A stretch of DNA of 64,000 nucleotides from Eucommia ulmoides (lineage: Eukaryota > Streptophyta > Magnoliopsida > Garryales > Eucommiaceae), in NCBI GenBank assembly GCA_016647705.1, contig CM028336.1, positions 17,620,880 to 17,684,879 on the forward strand, read 5' to 3'. The notes under the pieces were generated by a model. It searched no databases. It worked only from the letters and a program-made list of their open reading frames with translations, and was not told the DNA's origin. Of the stretch, positions 23,191 to 38,100 are shown piece after piece (within the stretch, counting starts at the first letter, position 1; every line of letters begins with the position of its first letter). The position numbers and the translations under genes were made by a program.

Positions 23191-26100
23191 GTCCGTTCAT
23201 CCCTCAGCTCTTTCCTGTCATTATCGTTTGGTCCAAGCGCATATTTGTGTTATTAAGTTCAGATTTGATTTTTCATTGAAATGAGAAATGAAATTAGGTC
23301 TTAGTTGCAGTTTTTAACTATCACACACTGTTTTTCTGGTTTTGAATTGGCTAGATTTTACATAGATCAACCTTTTCTGTATATATTATACATACCAGCA
23401 AGGGCCCGAGTCTATAGTCACTTGTGCATATATGTCCCTAAGTAAGTTTCCCTTTTGTTATTTTTTTAGGTTTTATCAATACTACGATTTCAAAATTCTT
23501 AAATCACCAATTTTCAATTTCGGTTACATCTAAAAGGTGCCTCTCAGTTTCGAATTCCCGAGAGGAAGCCAAATAAAGTTCCCTAAATTCAATTGAAAAC
23601 AGGGTTAGGCCCGTTTGCTATGCGCGGGCTATTGAATTTTTTCCCTAGATTTTGATGTAATTTGTGAATTGTTATCAATAAGCAATGATTTAATTTGAGT
23701 AAAATCTATCATTGACCATTAGATGTAATTAACCAGCACACAATATTATTAGATCGTGATTATATAGTCTCTATAATTAAATTCAAGAGAGAACAAAAAG
23801 TTAAACTTTGTACTATATAAAAAAAAAAGAATATACAACATAAGTAAGAACTTAAAAGTAGAACAATCCGTTTGGCAAAATACGAAGCTCCATATCGATG
23901 GAGCATAATAACAACTTACCCTGAATTCTAGATCCGAAACTAAAACTTGTTTGTTCTAATGGCATTTGGTTTTCAATGGGCATAGGTGAAATGGCATTTG
24001 ATCTACAAATTTATGCAAACCTTAGTCACATTTGATAGTCGATGTCAGCACTCGTAAAAATCATGTTTTCCATACTCTATGTTTAGGATTTGAATAAAAA
24101 CATTTATCCCTTTCTTGCTATAGCAATTCCACAAGAATACATAACATATTTATCCTCAGTGTCAACAATTTTTTTCAGTGGAATCATCCCCATGTTTGGA
24201 CCCATTTTTGGCTATGTATGCAAAAATTATTCTCTTGAACCAATCACGTAGTTTATTCACACATTTTCTTCGAAATGGCATTTCATCGGAAGATTTTCAC
24301 GGGAGGGATCAAGCCCAACTGGATTGGTAGTTAATTCTGTGACGTTCATCGCTTTTAGAATAGATTTCTTGTTGGTTATGTTGTTAAACTTTGAGCAACT
24401 GTAGATTATGTAGTATTGCAACAATCTTATGCAATACGCACTTCAATTGCATAAACATTAAAAATGCACGGTCCTTTTCTCTGTCAACACTATTAATCGA
24501 TGTTTTAACATTTGAAATTACACATAAAACACTCAAGAGTCATTGTTTCTTTCAATTCCATGTTTAATTATATTTTACAAAAAACAACGAATAAATTATA
24601 ATGTCATTTAGAAAAACAAAAAAATAATAAAATTACAACCTCCAAAATTATTATTGTCTATCATTTTTATTTGTTCACACCTAAAAATAATAAAGGATTA
24701 GGAGCTAAAGAAACTAAGCATAATCTCTTAAGAGGATATATGAAAAGAACTTCAACCTTTAATTATTGTATTACATTTGATTCTAAAGTTGGTCATTAGT
24801 CAACTTCAAATTCAACTTAAAGAGAACATATTTCAATTTAGAACTCAATGAAGAAAAATGATTGACCATTAAATATATTAATTCCAACCAAATTTGCTCT
24901 ACTATCCCAACATGATTATCTTAATCACAAAAAAACTATCAACAAAAACAAATATAATGTTTGAAGAAAGAATGTCTGAAAAAAAAATTAAAAAATCAGA
25001 AGCAACGCTAGCACTCACTAGAAAGCTCTATGAGACTGGGAGGCAAAGTGATGCCACCATTGTCGCCTAAGATCGGAGAGACTAAGAAGAGATAAAATTG
25101 TAAAAAAAAGAAAAACAAATTACAAAAAATTCCAACGCATTGAGAGAGATAGAGAGCTATGAGACTTTGTCACTTGGCCTATTATCCCCTTAGTGCTCTT
25201 TTTGTACATCTAAGCTGAGAGGATCGATGCATTTTGATAATTCGTTGTTATCTTTCCCTTTTCTTAAGCATTCTTTTTTCCATTTGCCTTTTTTTTTGGG
25301 TGGGGGGGGGGGGGGGGGGGGGGGGGTCTTAAGGTGGTTATCCATTAGGGAGTATCTTTTTCCTCGATTTTCTTGAGTAGTTGGAGCCTCCCTAATCCCA
25401 CACACCTTGCATCTCTTTAATATACTTCTTACTTGGCAAGCAAGAAAAATAGAATAAATATAAGAGTACATGAAATCGTCTTCAAGTAAAATCCCTAAAA
25501 CAAAGCAACTAGGATCAGTTTTGGGGATAGAACTCTAAGAAGAAGCTCATGCATGAATATGTTAGATCTTGAACATGCTATTAGGAGAAACTTTGTAACT
25601 CGTTTTGGGGATAGAACTCTAATAAGAAGCTCATGCAGGAATATGTTAGATCTTGAACATGCTATTAGGAGAAACTTTGTAACTCGTTTTGGGAGATGGG
25701 TCACTATTTTAACTAGTATATGGCATTCTACCTTACAACTTGACTCCATGAGTCATTTTATTCCTCATTTATATTGATGAGTTTTTATAGTAGTGTAAAA
25801 TTTGGAGATACTCAAAAACTTGGAGAAATTCATTCTAAATCTTGAGAGAATGAATCTTCAAACAAATGTTCTATGTTTTTGATGAAGAGGGGTTTATTGG
25901 CCTTCATTTTTTTCCCTCGGGAGATATGGGAATCGACTCTTTTCATTGTGAATATAAAATGGTGCATGCCAAGATTGGGTATAGAGTTGGTGTGTTGGAA
26001 AGGAGGTTGTCTTAGAAGGGTACTTTGGCATGATTCCTTAAGCTGTTCTTTGGTGCATTTAGAAAGGGATGAATTGTATATGTTTGAAGGTTTAGATTAG

Positions 26101-29100
26101 TCTATAGAAGTAAAGAGAGATTTTAAGCATGCTCTATTTTTCTTGTTCAATTGGGTGTTATACTCCTGATACTTATTCAAAGACTTTTTGAAGGACCTTA
26201 ATCCTTTTTTGGAGTTGTGCATGGTTGCAACCCCCCCCCCCCCGCCCGATATTTTTAGTTGCAATATACATATTTTTCTTATCAGAAGAAGTGCTGAAAG
26301 AACCTTTCACAACCTAAACATGACTTTGAACTATATGCTGTTTTTTGGTTGATGTTGCTAGAAAGTTAGAGAAATACTGGAAGGTGCTAAACAAGTACGT
26401 CTTTTTCTTTTTTTTTGAATAGATTTTGATAAAGTAAAAAGGTAATATGAGAAGAACGAGAAGGCTTACTATTGTGTTAGCCTCTCCCACTATTTATAAT
26501 AAGAATTAGGAAACAATACGGTAAAACCTAAATCGTATGGAAAACCCTAATTAATACAGAAAAGACCTAACTACCCTTTAACACTCCCCCTCAAGCTGGA
26601 GCATATATATTGTATGTTCCTAACTTGTTACAAATGTATTTTATCCTTGAACCCCCCCAACGGTTTAGTAAATATATCAGTTAACTGATCAACTGAGTTT
26701 ACATGTTTAGTCTCAATTTGCTTTTGCAACAATTGTTCCCGAATAAAGTGACAGTCAACTTTAATGTGCTTTGTTCTCTCATGGAAGACTGGGTTGGATG
26801 CAATGTGAAGTGCGGCTTGATTATCACATACTAAGTCCATCGGTGAAGTGTGTTCAAATCCAAGTTCTTCCAACAAATGTTTCAACCACGTTAACTCACA
26901 AGTGGTATGCGCCATTGCCCTGTATTCCGATTCCGCACTCGACCGTGCCACTACCGTCTGCTTTTTACTCTTCCAAGAGACAAGGTTAGTACCAATAAAC
27001 ACACAATACCCAGTAGTAGATTTTCTATCTAAGGGTGATTCGGCTCAATCTGCATTTGTGTAGCCCTTTATTTGAGTATGACCGAGATTTTGATATAGCA
27101 AACCACAACCAGGAGCACCTTTCAGATATCGGAGAATACGAATCACTGCATCCCATTGACAAACCATTGGACGATCCAAGAATTGACTGATAACACTAAC
27201 AACAAAGGAGATATTTGGTCTGATAACTGTCAGGTAGTTCAACTTCCCAACTAACCATCTAAATTGAGCTGAATCTGTCAGTGGTACACCCTGATCTAGC
27301 AATAATTTGGTGTTTGGATCCATAGGCGAGTCAATCGGTTTTGCTCCTGGCATTTCTGTTTCACTCAATAGGTCAAGGACATATTTTCTTTGAGATAGGT
27401 AAATGCCTTGACTTGATCGAGCAACTTTAATCCCCAAGAAATACTTTAGGTGCCCCAAATCTTTGGTTTGGAACTTACTATGCAAACACTTTTTTACTTC
27501 TTGAATACCACGGTGGTCATTCCCAGTAATCACGATGTCATCCACATACACAATCAACAATATTCTCGCGACTTTACTATACTTGTAGAAGACAAAATGT
27601 TCGACTCCACAACGCCGAAGACCAAATTCAGTGACCACTTCACTAAATCTTCCAAACCAAGCTCTAGGAGATTGCTTGAGGCCATAAATAGATTTCTTCA
27701 AACGACATATCAAATCAGACTCTCCCTGAGCAAACCCAAGAGGTTGCGCTATATATACTTCCTCAGTTAGATTGCCATTTAAGAAAGCATTCTTGATATC
27801 GAGTTGATGTAATGGCCAATGAAAAGTGGCAGCCAGAGAGATGAACAAACGAATAGAAGCGAGCTTGGTAACGGGAGAAAAAGTCTCATAGTAGTCAAGA
27901 CCGTAGATCTGAGTATAGCCTTTAGCAACTAAGCGAGCCTTAAGGCGATCAATGGTGCCGTCTGGATGAATTTTGACAGTGTACACCCATTTACATCTAA
28001 TTATAGTTTTGTCAGGCGGAAGCGAGACGAGATCCCAAGTGCTATTCTGATGTAAGGCAAACATTGCTTCTTCCATTGCTTTTGCCCAACCAGGGTAAGT
28101 GAAGGCCTCTGAAACAGACTTGGGAATAGAAATAGAGGACAAAGAAACAACAAAAGAGGAGTAGGAAGGAGATAGGTGCGCATATGAGACAAAGTTAGAA
28201 ATAGGATGGTTAGTACATGTGCGCTTACCCTTCCGAATAACAATGGGCATGTCCAAGTCAGACATGGGTGGGTCTGCTGGAGAAGAATCTGAGGGCACAG
28301 AGTCGATGGACACAACAGCGGAGGCTTCCTTCTGGCGACGAGAGTATACCTGCAAAGGGGCTGAAGAACGATTAGGGGGGATAGGATCTGGAAATGAGGA
28401 AGATAGTGTAGGGGTTGGTTCAATTGACAAATGAAGTGTAACATCCAGATCATCTCGAGAGTATGGGGCAGAAAAATAAGGGGTAGACTCAAAGAATATA
28501 ACATCTGCACACACAAATGAGCGACGTAATGATGGACTATAATATCGATAACCCTTCTATGTGCAATAATAGCTGAGGAAGACACATTTTAAAGCACGTG
28601 GATCTAACTTGTCCCTGCCGGGAGTTAACTGATGAACAAAACAGACACACCCAAATATTCGAGGAGATAAACTGAACAAGGGTGAACGGGGAAAAAGAAT
28701 GGAATGGGGAACTTTGCCTTTTAGGGTAGAGGACGGCATTCGGTTGATTAAGAAGCAAGTTGTAAGAACCGCATCGCCCCAGAAGTGTTTGGGAACGTTC
28801 ATCTCAAAAAGAAGAGTACGGGCCACTTCTAGGAAATGTCGATTCTTACGTTCAGCAACTCCATTTTGCTGTGGTGTGTGAGGGTAAGAAGACTGATGCA
28901 AGATACCAGAGTGCGACATAAAAGAAGTAAATAACTGAGAAAAGTATTCTCGAGCATTATCACTACGAAGAATACGCACTGGTACATTAAACTGAGTTTT
29001 AATTTCAGCACAAACCGTACGAAAAATAGAGAATAATTCTAAACGATCTTTCATTAAATAAAGCCAAGTAACTCTGGAAAAATCATCCACAAATGTGACA

Positions 29101-32100
29101 AAATAATGAAAACCAAATGTAGAAGTAACACGAGAAGGACCCCAAACGTCTGAATGAATTAAACTAAAAGGACTTGATGCTCGAATATGAGTTGGGGAAG
29201 CTAATGAAATACGATGATGCTTATCCAATTGACAAGACTCACACTCTAATGAAGACAAATGACTTAAATTAGGAACAAGTAACTTGAGGTTGCCATGACA
29301 GGGATGATCAAGACGATAATGGATCTGGTGAGCTGATGCAACAGCAGGACAATCAGCAGGTGGGTGAGCAGGACTCTCGTTATGATCAAGGTAATAAAGA
29401 CCATTTTCCTCACGCCCTGTGCCAATCGTCTTCGGCATCCTCAAATCCTGGAGAATGACAGAATCAAGAAAAAATGAGATAGAACAATTAAGATATTTGG
29501 TGAGCTTACTAACTGACATCAAATTAAAAGAAAACGGAGGGATATACAAGACAGAGGAGAGAGATAAGGAGGGTGAGGGTTCCACTGTACTAATGCCACG
29601 GATAGGGACAGTGGAACTATCAGCAACTGTAACAGGAGACAACGAAGTCGATGACTGAATATGCGTAAATAAGGAAGATGTACCTGACATGTGATCAGTG
29701 GCAGCAGAATCTATAACCCAGGGTGTGAGAGGGGATGGGCGAATGGAAAGACAAGCAAAAGAAGTACCTTGTTGAGCTTAAGAAGCAATGGGAAGAAATG
29801 CCTGCTGAGATGCCCTATATTGAAGGACTTGAGTATATTCATCATCAGAGATGTCTTTGGCCGCCTGAGATTCTGGAATAGTAGGATTAATTGGATCAGA
29901 TGTCACTGCATTGGCGAATTTGGGTAGACGACCAATTAAATCCCAACATGTTTCTCTAGTATGATTCTACTTTCCACAATATGAGTACTGACGAAAGGAG
30001 CTACGACCACGGCCACTACGTCCGCCCCGAGGGCCACTACCACGGCCACCACGAGAAAAACCACCACGACCACCACTGAGTGCATCACCTCGATTTTGTG
30101 TAGGAATCTGTATAACAAGCGCTGAATGCTCAGATTGTGTAGACGAACTTGAGCCAGAAATATTATCCTTGGTAGTGCTACGCGAGACGCGAGAATACAT
30201 TTCAGTGATGGTGGGGAGAGTAGCACTGGAAAGAATTTGAGATCGGACTGGTTCAAATTCTGGACGTAATCCAACCAAGAACTTTATGACTGCCATCTGC
30301 TCACGTTGCTATTGCATTTCTTTTAGATCGATAGTCATTGGTAGGATAGTATTCATCTCCTTATAGAGGCGATTGAATGTGGCGAAATAATCTGTAACGG
30401 ATTGCGTGCTTTGCTGAAGTTGGAAGTACTTTACCGATAAATCATACATCCTGGTGAGATTACTAGAATATAATACACGAAGATACTCCTATATATCTTT
30501 GCACGTATCTAGATGAGTACAGAGATAAGCCACTTGAGGCTCCATCGAATTCCACAACAATGCTACAATCTGCGCATCAGCCTGAATCCACTCGTTATTC
30601 TTTTAATCATCTGTTGCCGGGGCGGATTCCGTGAGGTGACGATATTTTCCTTGTCCGGTGAGGGCTATTTTCACAGCCTTAGACCAATTTAAATAATTGG
30701 TTCCGTTCAATTTACGGGTTGTTAATGGTTGAGGTGTAGCCATCGACATTAGTACCCTCTAATACAACAATTAACAAACAACGTGTACAAGGGAAACAAA
30801 TTAGCAATACAAATAATTGTAGGGCTTAAACGAAGAACATGAGAACCAGAAAAATACTTATGAACATTTGTAAGGCTGTCTTACGAACAATGACCAATAA
30901 TCAGAAGCAGATTTGGTTCGTGATGAATAGTAACCAGAAGCAAATCTGGTTTGCGATGAACAGTAACCAGAAGCAGATCTGGTTCGCGATGAACAGTAAC
31001 AAGAAGCAACAATTGATTCACGAGGAGGGACCGTTACTCAGTAACGATGTGGTTGTTGACTCATGTGCCTGGTCGTTGCACAATACCGACGATGGTCGCT
31101 GCACAGTAACAACGAACGAAATAGGGTTTTGCCCAGCAAATGGTTGTCTCAAGCTCAATTGAAGGCCGGCGAGGGTCGGCGAAGGTTGGCGACGTTGATG
31201 GTGGACAACGAGTATGAGATCTGGTTCGCAATGAAGGTACAGTGCGAGAATGGTTTGCGATGGTGATGGAGAGGCTCAGAATTGCCTGGGCGACGGCGGC
31301 GAGGCTCGGATTTGATTGTGGGGAGCGGCGGCGAGAGTTTGTGGGCTGCTAGGGTTTCAGCAGTGTTTTTTTTTTTTTCGTATGAACAGTAGACAGGGAA
31401 AGGTAAAATAAAAATAAAAATAAATTTGGTTTGAACAGATCTATGGAATTAATCTCCCATAACCTGCTCTGAATACCATGATAAAGTAAAAAGGTAATAT
31501 GAGAAGAACGAGAAGGCTTACTATTGTGGTAGCATTTCCCACTATTTATAATAAGAATTAGGAAACAATGCGGTAAAACCTAAACCGTATAGAAAACCCT
31601 AATTAATACAGAAAAGACCTAACTACCCTTTAACAGATTTTATTGCATCCAAATAAAAAGAATGAGGGGAGGGTGGGGGACTAGGCCGAAAATCCCCACT
31701 ACAATCTAGAACTACCAATTTGAAAGACATCTTCAAAAGCAAGTTTTGTAAGTGCGAAAGTTACTATAAAGGTAGAAAAATGAGTGTGTGGAATAATCCC
31801 TCCTAAATTGGCAAAAAGTCAACCACTTTGTTGCCTGCTCGGTCTTCATGAGCAATAGTGAAGTCAATCTGAGCAAGGCTTGCAAGACCAGCCATCCTAT
31901 CATGTGGAAAGAATTTTCCTGATATGAATGAAAACTTGCGAATTGACATGGTCAATTTTGAGGAATAAGGGTGAAATTGGAATATTGTGTTGACTTCGGT
32001 CAAATTTAAATGGAACATGATTCTGTGACGACTGGGGCTGTTAGTTATGAAAATTCAAAATAGAGAGCGGGGTAAAGTAGTTTTGTCAAATACAAGCGGT

Positions 32101-35100
32101 CTAGCTCTCGTATGGACAAAACTCATGGGAGGTAAATAATTTTTTCCCAATATATAAAGGGGCAGGTAATGTATGGGCAATACAATAACTTTGCAACTTC
32201 CGTTAAAGTAATCTAATGCCTAACAAGAGTGGCCAGTGATATTATCAGAGAAGTAAGGGTGATTTTTGATATTATGTCAAACCTTAGGAGAGGTAAATGA
32301 TATTTGCTCTAAAGAAGGTCATTGTTCTTTGTTTTTGTATTAAAAAACCAAAGAATAAAATATTTTGAAGACATAAATACTGTTAATACCTTGAACTAAT
32401 AAAACCCTAATTAAATCGTAATGAAACCCGGAGTACTCAGACATATTCCCAAAGAATCATGGATGCATCCGTGAATTTTTCTTTTTATTTTTAATTTAAG
32501 GCATTTTTGAAGAGTTCGACATGTACCTCGGAGAATCCCCGAATCACTCGTATCGAGTGTGTGTCCGACGCTGGTGCTTCTATGTTTTAGAAGCACCCAT
32601 GCTCTCATACTTGTCATGTCAAGCTAAAATTTGGTTTTAGTACCTGCAAGTACAGGTTGCAAGCCTTTTTAAGGCATACAATTAAATATATGACATGAAT
32701 ACATTTCAATTTTTTCCCATATGAGTTTCCTTGTGGATTCAAGAAGTCCATGTCATTTGCTTAAAAAATTGCTAGTCCTTCCGTTTCACCATAGCATTGT
32801 AGTGGTTGGCATCAAACTTTGCGTTCTAGTCTTTTGGCTCAAGAGCTCCATTATGGCACTAACTGTCCTAGGTCTACTCAGTACTGTAGACTATGCCCTT
32901 ATGAGGGATGATTCCAAGCTAAATTGGTTGTTCCAGTAGGGACTCATAAGATGTTTCAGAGCTGAAGAGCAACACTTGAGAAGCCAATGATAGTTCAACA
33001 AATTAAATATAAGGGTTTGTTTACAAAAGAGTCAAACATGTGCTGCGTTCTGCCCATGGATTTAAAAACTGAGCATCATTGGATCCAGATGGAGTCAATC
33101 ACTAGCTTTTTACTAACTATTAACGGTAGGATAGTTGTAATTGTTGAATCCCATATCAATGTTGGGCCTTTCTCCCGATATCCGTTCGCAATGGTTTGTC
33201 AAATGTCCAATCTGCGCGTGAGAGGCCATGTTTAATCCCACATCTCTCGTGTTCCCTGATCCTGAGCTATATATAAATCCTAGGGCAATCCTCATCTTAC
33301 AAAGCGTCTTTCGAGAGTGAGTTAGACCCATTGGGTTTCCACATGGTATCAGAGTCAGGAATCTTGTCTGATGTTGGGCGTGTTGAATCCCACATCGATG
33401 TTGGGCTCCCTGATATCTGTTTGCAATGGTTTGTCAAAGTCCACCCTGCGCGTGAGGGGACGTGTTGAATCCCACGTCAATGTTGAGCCCTTCCCTTGAT
33501 ATCCGTTTGCAGTGGTTTGTCAAAAGTCCACCCTGCGCGTGAGAGGGTGTGTTTAATCCCACATCGCGTGTGTTACCTGTTCTGAGCTATATATAAAGCC
33601 TAGGGCAATCCTCATCTTACAAAGCGTCTTTTGAGAGTGAGTTAGGCCCATTTGGTTTCTACAGTAACGACCATTTAACACACTCGTTACTTTGTATGGA
33701 ATAAGACCTAAAAGTCCCATCGTGGGTGCTTTGAAAGTGGTTTACCTCATGCTCGGTAAGTCAGTTTGGGGTGTGGACGAGCTTGTGTGAATTTGGATAG
33801 CAGCTACAGAGGAGACTTCGAAAGGAAACTGCACCTGACTAGGGATGGACATAAACTCCTAAGCTACTGACGGTAGTGATAATCATCCATATCTTACTGT
33901 CAAAGAAAAAGGCTGCCTCACGTAGGCGAGTTGCCCTCGCTCTCGTCTGTAATTTCTTTGCGAGGAGACTAATTATTGTCAGATAGCTTTATCTATAAAG
34001 AAAAATTGCAACAGCTGATGCAAATAGTTAGTTTAGGTAACCATTTCTACGATAAATTCTAAACTTTCCCCTACTTTTCTTTTAGTACGCCTGGTATTTC
34101 TAAAACAAGATTGTTTAGATCCAATGGGACCCCATCCATTCAAAATAAAGACGAAACAGTAGTCTAGGTTAACTAAGTTTAGTTACTTGGTGATACTTCA
34201 TGTTGAGTATATGTGAGCATCATGCAGGCCTTTTTCTATTTTCTTATTTTTATTGTTTCCAAAGTGCACGTAAGTCTGAATTTCCCCCCCTATATCTACT
34301 GCATTAATGTCGGATATGAGCATGGTCTATAATCTATATATATTACGTTCTTGCATATAGTTTGTGTTTAAATTTAAGATCTCACCTTTCTTAAAATATA
34401 CTTGCTGTGTGTAGAGTATTGATGTATAATTGTAGAAAAGGTTAGAATGTGATGGTTTCAGGTTAAGAGAGTCAAAACATGAGTATTGCTGTCTTATCAT
34501 TGGGTTTCCTGTGGGTAGCTAAAACATATTCTTTTGTTATGTAGGCAATTACATGAATCCTATTTTTGCCAATGAGCTGGTGCTAGGGCAATTTCATTTG
34601 TTAACTTCTGTTAGGAGGTTCCGACTTAAAACCATATGGTGTCAAATGGAGTAACTCGTTTCATATATAAACTATTTTGGGAAGCCTCACAAATTCAATG
34701 TGAGATTGTAATACCCACCCTCACGTGCAACCTCGCTTTGTAAGTGATGCGATCAAACAACAAAAAAGACGAGACAAACATTCAAACAATCAGGGACAAA
34801 CAAACGAGACTTTCAAACCTAGCTCTGATACCATGTTTGGAGGTTCCAACTTAAAACCATATGGTGTCAAGTGGAGTAATTCATTTCATATATAAACTAT
34901 TTTGGGAATCCTCACAAATTCGATGTGGGATTCTAACAATTTAGATAAAATTGGGTCCTCCTTGTTTGTTCCAAATTTCCTTAATGTTACCTCTACAACT
35001 TTCAATGCCTTACACTAGAATCAAATTTTATATTTCGTACCAGCTACAGGGAAATCTTCCTCTTCCTAGTGATTTTAAAAATTTCAAACCAATCACTTGA

Positions 35101-38100
35101 TTCTTGAAACACATCGATTAATACTCCTGTTATCATGAAATGGTGATTATTTCCATTTCTTAACCTGAATACACAATTTAAACACACAATTCAACATTTT
35201 GTCATTTATAGTCCAATGACTTTGAATGTGTAGCTGGCCTTTGGGGGTTACATCGGAGAAGAAAAGGAGGAATTCGCACAAACATCTTATCAAGATTGCC
35301 GTAGTAACCTAGGTTATCAAGTTCTTGCACTTAAACCAATGTTATCATAGTTGTGAAGGACGATGTTTCAACATGAAGATCAATCTCCCTACCATATCGA
35401 ATATTCATCTTTCACATGAAGAATTTTTGTATTGGCTAGAGGAATTTGACTAGTGGTTGAGTATGTGGGGATAGAGAAAAGAGTAGAAACCATTTTTACA
35501 AATCTATGCCTTGTTCACCTTTTAGTTTTGAACTATGTTCAAACAGCGAAATTGAGTTACAAAGTAGGTATGCATTAGGCCATGGGATTGTTGAAAGGCC
35601 TTGGCAAGCTGTTGACACCACATCTAGGGATTAAAACAATATTTGTCATTTTAGAACCTTTCAATAGTTAAAGATCTATCCAAGATCTAGAATTTGAGAG
35701 CTAGTGATTATAATTAGTTGTTGGGGTTGAATTGTACAAATTAGTGTGGAAATCGGAGGTTTTTTTTTTTGGTAACTGAAGATGAGCTATTCTGAAAATT
35801 TTGATAGTCCCAACTCCCAAGCAGTCGAAGTTGGCATGGAAGTAAAAGAAATTTTAACTGAATAGGTTCCTATGGAACTAATTTCAATGCAGGAAATTCA
35901 ACATCACACTGATTTGGTACTAGGGGCTAGTGATTTTAATCGAGCTAGTTGAAGGGTAATTTTAAGTAGGTGAGTCTGTACACGAGTTTGACTTTACTCA
36001 CATCGAAGAAAGGTTGTTGTTCAGGTGCGTAGACCACAGAGCCATTAACAAGATATTGGCAAATGCAAGCTTCCTATTTCCAGATTGGAAGACATGTTGG
36101 ACATGCTAGCTGGGCAAGGGCATGTTTGAGATTGACTTGAAATATGGCCATCATCGAATGCCCATACGGCTTGTAGTTCAGTAGGAAACAACTTTGAAGG
36201 CAAGGCAGGGTCGTTAGAAATGGCTGACATCAGCAGGTGCTGGTGACAGTAAATTTGTTTCTTTTTTATCACTGAGGTTTTCCACACCTTTGTGCACTTG
36301 ATCAATAAAGTATTACCAATATAGAAACTTTTTCTAACGTTCGGTCTTGCGATTTGAGAGACGGCAGAGGGAGTGAAAAAAGAAGTAGAAAGAAAGATTA
36401 TATCTTCTCCAATACATATATGCCATTGTTTTGAAGTGACGAATAAGTTAACCATGCAACAGTTAGTTCATTAATGGGGTGGCCCTTTTTTGTTCTTGTT
36501 CTTTTCCAGGTACTTGTATCCTACAAGTTTGGGATCATGGACCAGCTCTTCTGCCATGTAAATGCCCTCTATGTCGTCGCCAAATCACTTTGCTGATTCC
36601 TAGTGAAGCTTCAGTGCAGCAGTGCAATAATTCTGATGCTCCGGAGATTCTGAGAAAGGTTGAAGCATATAACCGTTTATTTGGTGCACGAGAAAGGGGT
36701 CTGATTCAGGTATCTGTTGTACCTCTTGCTAACTCTATAAACATGTATTTTCTAATTGAATGTCTGAAACTGTTTTTCATCTAATCTCTCATTCGTTTTC
36801 TGATTGTAAACTTTTTCATCTTCAAACAACTGGCGAAGGTTGAAGTTTCAGAGCAGTATGAATTATCTCTTGTTGTTCAGTATTTTTGGTGGCAGATTTG
36901 ATTGCTAAAAACATCTATATGCATGTTTGTGGTCCACATGAAAAATGTTACTCCTTCCATCCTAAACTACTTTCTTTTTTAGCAAACAAAGCTTCTATCA
37001 CTTTCCCAGATTATCCCTCTTTTAAACCACCCATTCAAAATTCGAAAAGTTAAAAATGCTTTTACACCTTTCCCAACAAGGGACATAGCAAATAAAAATT
37101 TTCAAATGCTAAAATCAAACAAGCACCAAAGTTGGGACTGAGGGAGTAGATATGTCTAATTTACTTGTATTTTTGACCTTATGCCATGCTGATCTTTTCC
37201 TTTTTGTGCTTCACGATTTTGAAGAATGGTGCAATTCTTTTCTTTTTGAAATATCATTAAAATGTCGAGAACTATTATGTTTTCAAGTTGTTCAACCACT
37301 TATGTATTTGTTCCCTTCTTCCTTGCATCATTTCTTATTATATTCAAATTGTAGTTATCTTTATATTAATGCTAGTATATTATTTTAAAAGTTTTTCACT
37401 TTCTCGTAGTTAGTAATCAAGTGGGATATTTTCGCTAATTACCACAGAATAAATGTTATCCTTCTAGCTAATTTCTCTTAGTGCTTGGATATATGTGTTA
37501 CAGGCCAGTAGTGAGAAAACTAAAAACTGAAGAGCTAAATAAAGAAGATAAAGAAAATAATATGAACATTCAATCAACAATTCCAAATATTTAATAGTCA
37601 AACAATAATCTTTTTAAATACAAGACTCCTTGTATTTATAGGCTTTTCCCTATGAGCCCTATGTGGAAATATATCATCAAATCCGTAATGGAAGCAATGA
37701 ATCAATTAACCAACATTTGTGCCTCAATAAAATTGAATTAAATCAAATTATTTAGCCAAAAGAACAAAGAAAAAAGAAAAAAGAAAAAGAAAGGAAAGAT
37801 TGATTTGTAATTTTTAACAAATATAGTTATTGGATGCCCTTTTCTTTCTCTCCCATTTCTCTCGGCTGATAAGAGGGGGACTTCAAAGATAAATGAGTAG
37901 GGTAGTACTTGGAAGACCTTAATGTAGGAAGAAGCAAAACTACAGTGCAATGAAGAACACCCAAACAATATTTCCATCCATTAAAAAAGCACTAAAAATG
38001 ATTACTAGAGGACACTTTGCGTCATGGAGCGTGCTGAGTAAAAATAAAGCTTTGCGGCTGAAGTGGCTTAAATCTAAGGTGTGGCATAGGAGATATAAAG

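Larger units (their letters stand above)
26427..31635 (-). mobile_element. Ty1/copia LTR retrotransposon, element 3
   Basis: 5,209 bp on the minus strand, inside RNF170-like intron 1 and antisense to that gene. The two 157-bp LTRs (TGTTAAAG...TTTATCA on the element's strand) differ at about 6 positions (96% identical by eye). The target duplication GATTT is perfect (26422-26426, 31636-31640). The primer binding site TGGTATTCAGAGCAGG follows the 5' LTR at 31478 downward, and a purine tract (CTTGAGGGGGAG) precedes the 3' LTR. This is the youngest-looking LTR element in the window. Confidence 0.95.
23191..36509 (+). other. 13.3-kb intron 1 of the RNF170-like gene
   Basis: Contains copia element 3, two TRIM-like elements, a gypsy relic, long G and C homopolymers and an 84-bp tandem duplication. 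Splicing must remove all of this for the protein to be made. Confidence 0.85.

Noticed and set aside
23605..23635. GGCCCG...GCGCGGGC hairpin resembling a Helitron terminus
   Set aside because: No CTRR at the proper distance on either strand and no partner end; kept only as a note.
28001..28585. 194-codon minus-strand ORF within copia element 3
   Set aside because: Wrong-frame shadow of the pol frame at 28514-27045.
33344..33359. TGGTATCAGAG words that resemble the end of a tRNA
   Set aside because: These are primer binding sites next to LTRs; no tRNA cloverleaf is present around them or around the similar words at 10318, 31478 and 34833.
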